Part shown: piece after piece, positions 1 to 5,266 of the stretch | Layout of the letters: every line of letters starts with the position of its first letter | Position numbering within the stretch: position 1 is the first letter of the stretch | Assembly (NCBI GenBank): GCA_949286815.1 | Contig: CASEEB010000074.1 | Span: 1 to 5,266 of the forward strand | From: an uncultured Eubacteriales bacterium | GTDB lineage: Bacteria; Bacillota; Clostridia; Oscillospirales; CAG-272 | DNA length: 5,266 nt | Direction of reading: 5' to 3' | Translations under genes and position numbers: made by a program | The notes under the pieces: model-generated | Told to the model about the DNA's origin: nothing | What the model saw: the letters and a program-made list of their open reading frames with translations, nothing else | The model's database searches: none

Positions 1-1
1 A

Positions 2-283
2 GCCGTCGGGTATACGGTAAGCGTAAACAAGACGTACAAGCTCAAACGCACTGAATACGATCCCGAAACGGGAAAAAAGCTGAGGGAATATGAAGAGCTG
101 GCAACCGGCGCGGATGAAAGTCATATTCCGGCGGATGTCAGAGCAGGTTCTTTCTGGCTGAAAAACAGGCAGCCTGAAACGTGGTCGGATAAGTCCGGAA
201 TGCCGGAGCGTGAGTCCGCGGCGGGAGAAATAGAAATCCCGGATGCAGACCTGATAGGCTCCGATGACGAGGGGGAGGAATAA
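2..283 (+). CDS. terS: Terminase small subunit, C-terminal part (5' end outside window)
   Basis: This open frame enters from the left edge and stops at TAA 281-283, giving the last 93 residues of a protein whose start is not in the window. Small terminases bind the packaging site on phage DNA and hand it to the large subunit. The recognisable part is FWLKNRQPETWSDK (about residues 54-67 of the visible part), the F-W-L-K-N-R-x-P-x-x-W-x-D signature common at the C-terminal end of many Firmicutes phage small terminases. Before it lies a charged segment with a YDPETGKK stretch, also usual in this family. The tail after the signature is strongly acidic (ends SDDEGEE) and probably disordered; such tails often contact the large subunit, which is an inference here. 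The N-terminal DNA-binding helix-turn-helix cannot be seen. The stop codon directly abuts the terL start, which supports the assignment. Confidence 0.85.
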   Translation, partial: AVGYTVSVNKTYKLKRTEYDPETGKKLREYEELATGADESHIPADVRAGSFWLKNRQPETWSDKSGMPERESAAGEIEIPDADLIGSDDEGEE

Positions 284-1699
284 ATGGGACGTTCATCCGA
301 ATCAAAAAAGGCGGTCGGATTTGTCTGGCGACCTCAGCCCAGGCAGCGAGAGTTTATGCGTCGGCTTGAGGATGAGGCGTTATACGGCGGCGCCGCGGGC
401 GGCGGTAAATCCGACTGTGCCTTGGCGGAGGCACTGCGGCAGGTAGAGATTCCGCATTACAGGGGACTTATACTCAGGAAAAACTATCCTCAGCTTTCGG
501 AGTTGATTGACAGGTCACACGAGATATATCTTCCCGCATATCCCGAGGCGGTATATAACATATCCAAACATGTATGGACATTTCCGTCGGGAGCAAAGAT
601 ATATTTCGGCTCTCTGCCTCATTCTTCGGACAAATACAATTATCAGGGAAAAAGGTATGATTTTATCGACTTTGACGAGCTCACGCAGTTTACATACGAC
701 GAATACAGCTACCTATTTTCGAGAAACCGCCCGAACGGTCCGGGGACGAGATGCTATATAAGGGCGCAGGCGAATCCCGGCGGTATCGGTCACGGTTGGG
801 TCAAGGAAAGATTTATTACTCCCGCGCCCGCCATGACTACGATTTGGGAAAAGGTAAAAATAATTTATCCCGACGGAACCGAGCAGATAAGGAAAAAATC
901 CCGGATATTTATACCGTCCACGGTCTTTGACAACAAGATACTTTTGCAAAATGACCCCGGATACCTTACAAGACTCGCGTCGCTTCCCGAAAAAGAAAAG
1001 TCCGCGCTGCTTTACGGGGACTGGAACAGCTTTTCGGGACAGGTGTTTATCGAGTGGCGCGATAATCCCGATGGATATCGGGACAGAAAATACACGCATG
1101 TTATAAAGCCCTTTACCGTTCCGAATGACTGGCAGGTGTACAGAAGCTTTGACTGGGGATATTCACGCCCGTTTTCGGTAGGCTGGTACGCGCTTGACAG
1201 AGAGGGAATATTGTACAGAATACGTGAGCTTTACGGCTGTACGAATACTCCGAATGAGGGAGTGAGATGGGACGCCGCGAAAATCGCAAGGGAGATAAGG
1301 CGAATCGAGTGCGAGGACAATAATCTTTCGCGCAGAAATATAAGAGGGGTTGCGGACCCTGCGATTTTTCAGAAAAACGGCGGGGAGAGTATCGGAGAGA
1401 TTATGGAAAAGGCGGGCGTATACTGGGACAGGGCGGACAATTCGAGGATTGCCGGAAAGCAACAGGTGCACAATCGTTTGTCATTTGACTCCGAGGGCAG
1501 GCCGATGCTTTATATTTTCAACACCTGCCGCGGATTTTTAAGGACTTTTCCGGCTTTGATTTACAGCGGCGTTGATGTCGAGGATGTTGACACCTCCGGA
1601 GAAGATCACATATATGACGAGCTGAGGTATATGTGTATGGAACACCCTATAAGGCGTAGGTCACTCGAGGCACCAAACGGGACGCTGAGGTATTATTGA
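284..1699 (+). CDS. terL: Terminase large subunit (packaging ATPase and nuclease)
   Basis: This is the motor that cuts concatemeric phage DNA and pumps it into the procapsid through the portal. The 471-residue length is normal for the family. The N-terminal ATPase domain shows a Walker A loop GGAAGGGKS (35-43, K42/S43), a Walker B strand YDFIDFDELTQF (125-136, D131 with catalytic E132) and a coupling motif QANPGG (162-167). The C-terminal RNase H-like nuclease domain shows metal-binding acids at D290 (SFDWGYS), D358 (VADPAIF) and D441/D445 (DHIYDELRY). All key residues are present, so the enzyme should be active. The ATG directly follows the terS stop (TAA-ATG), and the purine-rich GGGGGAGGAA at 271-280 inside terS is the ribosome binding site, so the two are probably translationally coupled. 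The motifs fit the Terminase_6 type of large subunit; the subfamily is less certain than the function. Confidence 0.97.
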   Translation: MGRSSESKKAVGFVWRPQPRQREFMRRLEDEALYGGAAGGGKSDCALAEALRQVEIPHYRGLILRKNYPQLSELIDRSHEIYLPAYPEAVYNISKHVWTFPSGAKIYFGSLPHSSDKYNYQGKRYDFIDFDELTQFTYDEYSYLFSRNRPNGPGTRCYIRAQANPGGIGHGWVKERFITPAPAMTTIWEKVKIIYPDGTEQIRKKSRIFIPSTVFDNKILLQNDPGYLTRLASLPEKEKSALLYGDWNSFSGQVFIEWRDNPDGYRDRKYTHVIKPFTVPNDWQVYRSFDWGYSRPFSVGWYALDREGILYRIRELYGCTNTPNEGVRWDAAKIAREIRRIECEDNNLSRRNIRGVADPAIFQKNGGESIGEIMEKAGVYWDRADNSRIAGKQQVHNRLSFDSEGRPMLYIFNTCRGFLRTFPALIYSGVDVEDVDTSGEDHIYDELRYMCMEHPIRRRSLEAPNGTLRYY

Positions 1700-1740
1700 C
1701 GCGCGGAGAAGAGAAATATTTTGATTAATAAGAACAAGGC

Positions 1741-1754
1741 AGGTGAAAAAATTG
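1741..1754 (+). promoter_or_regulatory. Ribosome binding site supporting a TTG start for the portal gene
   Basis: AGGTG at 1741-1745 is followed by six A residues and then TTG at 1752-1754, an ideal spacing of six bases. The same AGGTG contains the alternative GTG start at 1743, whose only upstream candidate (AAGG at 1736-1739) lies three bases away, which is too close. The sequence therefore favours TTG 1752. There is no further in-frame start upstream, because a TGA at 1722-1724 closes the frame. Confidence 0.55.
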
Positions 1755-3341
1755 GAGACAGAAAAAGCAAAGGCTCCCGACCCGGCGCTTGGCAGAGAGC
1801 TTTTGAAACAGTACAAATTTTCAAAGGAAGCTTTTTCAAGAAGACTTGCGACAGAACGTGATTTTTGGAAAAAAAGGTATTCTTACGACAAGGAAAGCCC
1901 TTCGGCATGGTTGTTTAACAGTATCGTCAACAAACATGCGGACATAATTGACAATATACCGGAATGTGTATGTCTTCCGAGAGAGGAAAAAGATCGGGCG
2001 GACGCGGAGATGCTTTCAAAAATAATACCGGTCATTAACGAAAGATGCGGATTTGAACAGACCTATTCCGACAACTCATGGCAGAAGCTCAGACACGGCA
2101 CCGCGGTATACGGAGTTTTCTGGAACAACAATCTTTACGAAGGGCTGGGAGATATCGACATCAGGAGGATTGATATAGAGAATCTGTACTGGGAAGCGGG
2201 AGTTGAAGACATACAGGACAGCAGGAATGTATTTTTGTGCTCCGCCGAATATACAGATATACTTAAAGAAAAATATCCCGGACTCAATTCTGAAAAGGTA
2301 AGCGCCGAAGCCGAGGGACTGAGCAGGGAAATATACGGAGACAAAATAAATACAAACGAAAAGTGGGCAGTGGTGGACTGGTACTATAAGTTATATACGG
2401 ATGAGGGCGAGATACTGCATTTCTGCAAATTCATAGGTAACCGTATAATATACAGCTCGCAGTCCGACCCACAGTGCGAAAACGGTTGGTATCTGCACGG
2501 AAAATACCCGTTTGTATTCGATATCATGTATCCCTGCGACGGGGACGTATGCGGATTCGGATTAATATCCGTCGGACGCTCCTGTCAGAATTATATTGAC
2601 AGCCTTGACAGAAATCTCATGAATTACAGCGATTGGGCTTCAAGAGTGCGCTTTTGGGCGAAAAAAAGCCTTGGGGTAAATATTTCTGATTTCTGCGATA
2701 TGTCAAAGGCGATTGTCGAGGTCGAGGGCGACATAGATGAGGAAAAGCTTAAAAGAATTGAAATAGGGTCTATAGACAGCTCGGTCATTGACGTTAAAAA
2801 GCTGAAAATCGAGGAGCTTAAAGAGACTACGGGCAGCCGGGATGTTTCGCTGGGCAGCTCGTCCGGCGGAGTTACCGCCGCGTCGGCAATTGAAAGATTG
2901 CAGGAGGCGGGAGCCAAATTTTCACGTGACGGAATCGAGAACTCATGCCGGGCGTGCGCCGCTATCTGCGCGCTTGAAATAGAGCTTATAAGGCAGTTTT
3001 ATGACAGCGAGAGAATTTTTCGCACGGTCGGGGAAAACGGGGAAGAGGAGTATGTAAATTTCAGCGCAAGCTCGCTGTCGGGGAACGAAGAGGGGAGAGT
3101 GCCGTATTTTGACATTGAAATCAAGACACGCAAACGGACTCCGACCGAGAGGCAGTTATTGAATAATTTCGCCAAAGAACTTTACGACAGCGGCGCGTTT
3201 GAAGACCAAAATATAAGTCAGACCCTGATAATGCTTTCGATGATGGATTTTGACGGAATAGGAGATTTGAGGGAAGCGCTTGTAAAAAGGCAGAAATATC
3301 TTATTGATAAAGGAAAAAATTATGATAACAGCAGAGTTTAA
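1743..3341 (+). CDS. Phage portal protein
   Basis: The portal is a ring, usually of twelve subunits, at one vertex of the head. It docks the terminase, is the channel for DNA, and nucleates head assembly. Identification rests on position between terL and the scaffold/capsid genes, length (532 residues from GTG 1743, 529 from TTG 1752) and sequence pattern. Early residues (about 45-75) contain SAWLFNSIVNKHADIIDN; HGTAVYGVFW (118-127) and DIDIRRIDIENLYWE (137-151) are the wing-type segments typical of portals. ETTGSRDVSLGSSSGG (361-376) followed by VTAASAIERLQEAGAK (377-392) matches the T-G-x-x-D...G...TASAI...E.G pattern that precedes the long C-terminal helix in portals. The pattern resembles the P22-like portal group found with N4-gp56 capsids, but the subfamily is an inference. 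The helix after it carries C402, C405 and C409. The 3' end overlaps the protease gene by 20 bases. Confidence 0.9.
   Translation: MKKLETEKAKAPDPALGRELLKQYKFSKEAFSRRLATERDFWKKRYSYDKESPSAWLFNSIVNKHADIIDNIPECVCLPREEKDRADAEMLSKIIPVINERCGFEQTYSDNSWQKLRHGTAVYGVFWNNNLYEGLGDIDIRRIDIENLYWEAGVEDIQDSRNVFLCSAEYTDILKEKYPGLNSEKVSAEAEGLSREIYGDKINTNEKWAVVDWYYKLYTDEGEILHFCKFIGNRIIYSSQSDPQCENGWYLHGKYPFVFDIMYPCDGDVCGFGLISVGRSCQNYIDSLDRNLMNYSDWASRVRFWAKKSLGVNISDFCDMSKAIVEVEGDIDEEKLKRIEIGSIDSSVIDVKKLKIEELKETTGSRDVSLGSSSGGVTAASAIERLQEAGAKFSRDGIENSCRACAAICALEIELIRQFYDSERIFRTVGENGEEEYVNFSASSLSGNEEGRVPYFDIEIKTRKRTPTERQLLNNFAKELYDSGAFEDQNISQTLIMLSMMDFDGIGDLREALVKRQKYLIDKGKNYDNSRV
3309..3324 (+). promoter_or_regulatory. 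Ribosome binding site fixing the ATG 3322 start of prp
   Basis: AAAGGA at 3309-3314 lies seven bases before ATG 3322-3324, both inside the end of the portal gene. An in-frame TTG at 3304 would add six residues (start MIKEKI) but lies before this site and has no Shine-Dalgarno of its own. ATG 3322 also gives the expected N-terminus for the Prp family, which begins directly with a beta strand (MITAEFKK). Confidence 0.75.
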
Positions 3342-3723
3342 AAAGACCGGTTCCGACCGATTGTCGCTTGTTATGTCCGGACATTCGGGGTGTCGCGCGC
3401 CTGAGGGCGATATTGTCTGCGCAGCCGCATCGGCGATTTTGTTTTCCCTGATAGGGTATTTATCGGCGCCGTTTTACGTCCCGACAAATTCAACGGAAGA
3501 AAATGAGCAGAAAAATTTAAGCAAGTCGGAAAACGGCGGCGGTCTCGGTTTAAGAATCAATGATATCAGGTCGGGATACGCGGATATTGAATGCGGCGGA
3601 CGGGGTAAAGAGGCGATGAGGATGGCCTGTATCGGACTTTTACAGATTTCCGAGAAATATCCCTCATGTATGAAAGTCAGAAATCATGTGTGGAAGTCAT
3701 ACATTTGTCCGTACGAAAATTAA
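3322..3723 (+). CDS. prp: Phage-encoded Prp-like cysteine protease (probable capsid-leader protease)
   Basis: Prp is a small cysteine protease of Firmicutes, normally encoded between the L21 and L27 ribosomal protein genes, which removes a short N-terminal leader from L27. This 133-residue protein shows the family hallmark: GHSG (20-23) with catalytic H21, and EGDIVCAAAS (28-37) with catalytic C33, spaced as in known Prp. The C-terminal EKYPSCMKV (111-119) matches the family's usual ending. It is longer than the roughly 105-110 residues of cellular Prp. There is a polar loop rich in N, S, E and K at about 53-74, and a 14-residue tail (120-133, RNHVWKSYICPYEN) after the normal end. No ribosomal protein gene is nearby. 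It sits between portal and scaffold/capsid, where prohead proteases are usually found, and overlaps the portal gene, so it is inferred to process head proteins, probably the capsid leader. Family membership is well supported; the substrate is inferred. Confidence 0.9.
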   Translation: MITAEFKKTGSDRLSLVMSGHSGCRAPEGDIVCAAASAILFSLIGYLSAPFYVPTNSTEENEQKNLSKSENGGGLGLRINDIRSGYADIECGGRGKEAMRMACIGLLQISEKYPSCMKVRNHVWKSYICPYEN

Positions 3724-3750
3724 TTGAAAAGTACATAAAAGAGGTAGGGC

Positions 3751-4281
3751 ATGGAAGAAAAAGATATAGATGAATATGCGGAAAATTACGAAGAGATTGG
3801 AGAACCTACGAGAGAGGAATATGAAAGGCTTATTGAAACTGTCTACAAGGAGTACTATGACAGCGATATAAAAGCCGCGATTGAAAGCAGAGAGGGAAAT
3901 GATTATGAGACTGTCGATTTGTCCGATGAGGAGTGGCTTAGGATAACCGAAAAATACCCGGAGTGCACGCGGGAAAATGAACTTAAAAATCCGCTGTTTA
4001 CCGCGCTTTTAAGATTGTCAGAAAAGGAAACGGCGCCAGACCCGGTGCGAATATATGAGCTCGCCCATTTTGACGAGATGATAGCCGCCGCGGAACGCCT
4101 GGGAGCGGAAGCCGCGGAAAGGAGGGCGCTTGACCGTATCAGAGCGAGGAGGAGTCGTCCGGGGGAAAACGGAATTCAGAGAGTCTCGGGACAAATCAGA
4201 AAAAACGTCTCGGAGATGACAAGGAATGAAAGAGCCGCCCTTGCGGCAAGAGCGGCAAACGGAGAACATATAAAACTTTAG
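3751..4281 (+). CDS. Probable scaffolding protein
   Basis: This 176-residue protein has no enzymatic motif. Scaffolding proteins assist capsid subunits in forming the procapsid and then leave or are degraded. The N-terminal half is very acidic and helical in character (MEEKDIDEYAENYEEIGE). The middle is amphipathic (about 80-128), with an alanine- and glutamate-rich stretch AAAERLGAEAAERRA. A basic RARRSRPGENG segment follows (131-141). The end (150-176) is a charged helix-turn pattern, VSEMTRNERAALAARAANGE then HIKL. This design, with an acidic N-terminus, Arg-Pro-x-E-N-G linker and short T-x-x-E-R-x-x-L-x-x-R-A-x-x-G-E tail, is common in the gene just before the capsid in Firmicutes phages, and a basic C-terminal helix is the coat-binding element in P22-type scaffolds. 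A GAGGTAGGG ribosome binding site at 3741-3749 supports ATG 3751. The assignment rests on position and composition, not on a strong family match. Confidence 0.65.
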   Translation: MEEKDIDEYAENYEEIGEPTREEYERLIETVYKEYYDSDIKAAIESREGNDYETVDLSDEEWLRITEKYPECTRENELKNPLFTALLRLSEKETAPDPVRIYELAHFDEMIAAAERLGAEAAERRALDRIRARRSRPGENGIQRVSGQIRKNVSEMTRNERAALAARAANGEHIKL

Positions 4282-4300
4282 TTGTATATATGTAATTTTA

Positions 4301-4330
4301 ATGATGAATGAAAGGAATTTGATTTATATG
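4301..4330 (+). promoter_or_regulatory. Capsid start region with several in-frame start codons
   Basis: ATG 4301, ATG 4304, TTG 4319 and ATG 4328 are all in the capsid frame with no stop between them. Only one Shine-Dalgarno is seen, AAAGGA at 4311-4316; it lies 11 bases before ATG 4328 (longish) and only two bases before TTG 4319. Nothing like a ribosome binding site precedes 4301 or 4304. ATG 4328 is therefore preferred. The spacer from the scaffold stop to here is AT-rich (TTGTATATATGTAATTTTAA, 4282-4301), but I cannot point to a convincing -35/-10 pair. Confidence 0.5.
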
Positions 4331-5266
4331 AAAATATCGGATGTAAAATTCAGTCTGTCGCTGTTCGGAGCGGGTGAGACCGTGCTTGGAACAGAGGGCG
4401 TTATAAACAATGAAACCGGAGAATTTACGCAATACGCCGAGGGAGCGGGGCTTTCTCCCGAAATGCGCACTTATTATTCTGATTATCTGATTGACAACGC
4501 GGAGCCGGCGCTGGTACACGACAGGTTCGCGCAAAAGCTGACTATACCGGAAAGAGGCGGAAAGTCGGTTCAGTTCCGAAAGTATGACCCGCTTCCGAAG
4601 CTTACTTCTCCGATAGCCGAGGGAGTTACACCCACAGGACAGACTATAAATATGGGGACTGTAAACGCTACCTTGGCTCAGTACGGAGGATATGTGGAGC
4701 TTACGGATTTGCTTCTGCTTACCGCGGTTGACAATAATCTGTGTATGGCTACAAAGCTTTTGGGTTCACAGGCGGGAAGAACGCTCGACACGATATCGCG
4801 TGAGGTTCTTTGCGGAGGAACAAATGTGCAGTACGGACAGGGTCAGGTAAACGCGAGGTATCTTGTCGCCGGGGGAAAGGAGCAGGAGTCGGATAACTGC
4901 TATCTTACCGTTGAGGCGGTTCGCCGCGCGGTGAGATTCCTGAAAAATCAGAATGCCGAAAAGATTGACGGCTGTTATGTCGCCATCATACATCCTGACT
5001 GCGCCTATGATTTGATGAGCGATCCCAATTGGCGCTATCCTCATCAGTACACAGACCCTTCGGCGATATTTGACGGCGAGATAGGCAAGATAGAAGGAGT
5101 GAGGTTCATCGAGAGCACAGAGGCAAAAATTTTTCACGCGGAGCCCTTGGCGAGCGATACCAGAACTCTGTTGGTAAACGGTGAGAAAACCGCGTCATCG
5201 ACAGTTACCTTTGACGGCTCCGCCATGGGAGTGAAAGCGGGCGAACTCGTGGGAAGATATGTTCTG
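4328..5266 (+). CDS. Major capsid protein, N4-gp56 family (3' end outside window)
   Basis: This is the shell subunit of the head, with a HK97-like fold expected for the family. The frame is open for 313 codons to the last base of the window, so the C-terminus is missing. Family patterns seen: EFTQYAEGAGLSPEMRTYYS (residues 32-51), KSVQFRKYDPLPKL (79-92), AEGVTPTGQTINM (97-109), VNATLAQYGGYVELTDLL (112-129), LLGSQAGRTLDTISREVLCG (144-163), IHPDCAYDLMSDPNWRYPHQ (221-240) and IFDGEIGKIEGVRFIESTEA (247-266). These are the conserved blocks of N4-gp56-type capsid proteins of Firmicutes phages. The N-terminus is unusual in having a short hydrophobic leader, KFSLSLFGAGE (7-17), resembling a diverged Prp cleavage site; this links it to the protease gene two genes upstream. 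If cut after F13, the mature protein would begin at G14. The capsid frame continues upstream to ATG 4301, so a leader longer by up to nine residues is possible. Confidence 0.92.
   Translation, partial: MKISDVKFSLSLFGAGETVLGTEGVINNETGEFTQYAEGAGLSPEMRTYYSDYLIDNAEPALVHDRFAQKLTIPERGGKSVQFRKYDPLPKLTSPIAEGVTPTGQTINMGTVNATLAQYGGYVELTDLLLLTAVDNNLCMATKLLGSQAGRTLDTISREVLCGGTNVQYGQGQVNARYLVAGGKEQESDNCYLTVEAVRRAVRFLKNQNAEKIDGCYVAIIHPDCAYDLMSDPNWRYPHQYTDPSAIFDGEIGKIEGVRFIESTEAKIFHAEPLASDTRTLLVNGEKTASSTVTFDGSAMGVKAGELVGRYVL

Noticed and set aside
264..446. 60-codon + strand frame overlapping the terS/terL junction
   Set aside because: Out of frame with both genes, which have clear family motifs here; its content is a low-complexity Arg-rich shadow.
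713..1471. Minus-strand open frames of 128 and 102 codons (713-1099 and 1163-1471) inside terL
   Set aside because: They lie opposite the conserved coupling motif and nuclease domain of terL, show no recognisable motif, and every real gene here is on the + strand; codon composition explains them.
1721..1861. 46-codon frame from TTG 1721 with a good Shine-Dalgarno
   Set aside because: Not listed as a gene: most of it overlaps the portal in another frame, it has no recognisable content, and the portal would need a +1 shift that has no standard slippery site. Kept as a finding about the A-run only.
3985..4005. NPLFTA in the scaffold candidate as a possible Prp site
   Set aside because: It is internal (around residue 80), lacks the L-x-L pattern and lies in a likely helix; too weak to call.
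4241..4274. TTGCGG (4241-4246) and TATAAA (4269-4274) as a promoter for the capsid gene
   Set aside because: The 22-base spacing is too long for a sigma-70 type promoter and the -35 match is poor.
4766..5137. 123-codon minus-strand frame opposite the capsid gene
   Set aside because: Fully antisense to conserved N4-gp56 blocks, no motif; a shadow.

Overview
This window is a piece of the head-morphogenesis module of a tailed phage or prophage. All genes are on the + strand and tightly packed, in the classical order: small terminase (3' end only), large terminase, portal, a Prp-type cysteine protease, a probable scaffolding protein, and an N4-gp56-family major capsid protein that runs off the right edge. 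Balanced base composition, frequent ATA, AGA/AGG and GCG codons, purine-rich Shine-Dalgarno sequences, use of GTG/TTG starts, and the presence of Prp (a Firmicutes-type protease) suggest a host among the Clostridia or related gut Firmicutes. The host assignment is an inference. No integrase, repressor or attachment site is visible, so virulent phage and prophage cannot be told apart.

Layout: positions 2-283 hold the C-terminal 93 codons of the small terminase. The large terminase (284-1699) starts on the base after that stop codon. A 43-base gap follows, then the portal (1743-3341, or from a better-placed TTG at 1752). The Prp gene (ATG at 3322, stop 3723) overlaps the portal end by 20 bases. 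The scaffold-like gene is at 3751-4281. After a 46-base AT-rich spacer the capsid gene starts, most likely at 4328, and is open to base 5266. No gap exceeds 50 bases, and I see no tRNA, CRISPR, insertion sequence, convincing promoter or terminator, so the block is probably one transcript.

How the genes work together: TerS and TerL recognise, cut and pump DNA through the portal vertex; the portal, scaffold and capsid proteins build the procapsid; the protease occupies the slot where many phages carry a prohead maturation protease. The most interesting point is that this slot holds a homologue of Prp, the enzyme that trims ribosomal protein L27 in Firmicutes. The capsid protein begins with a hydrophobic stretch (KFSLSLFGA, residues 7-15) that resembles a diverged Prp recognition site (LNLQFFA in L27). 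This suggests a phage-dedicated Prp/capsid-leader pair, distinct from phages such as 80alpha that rely on the host's Prp.
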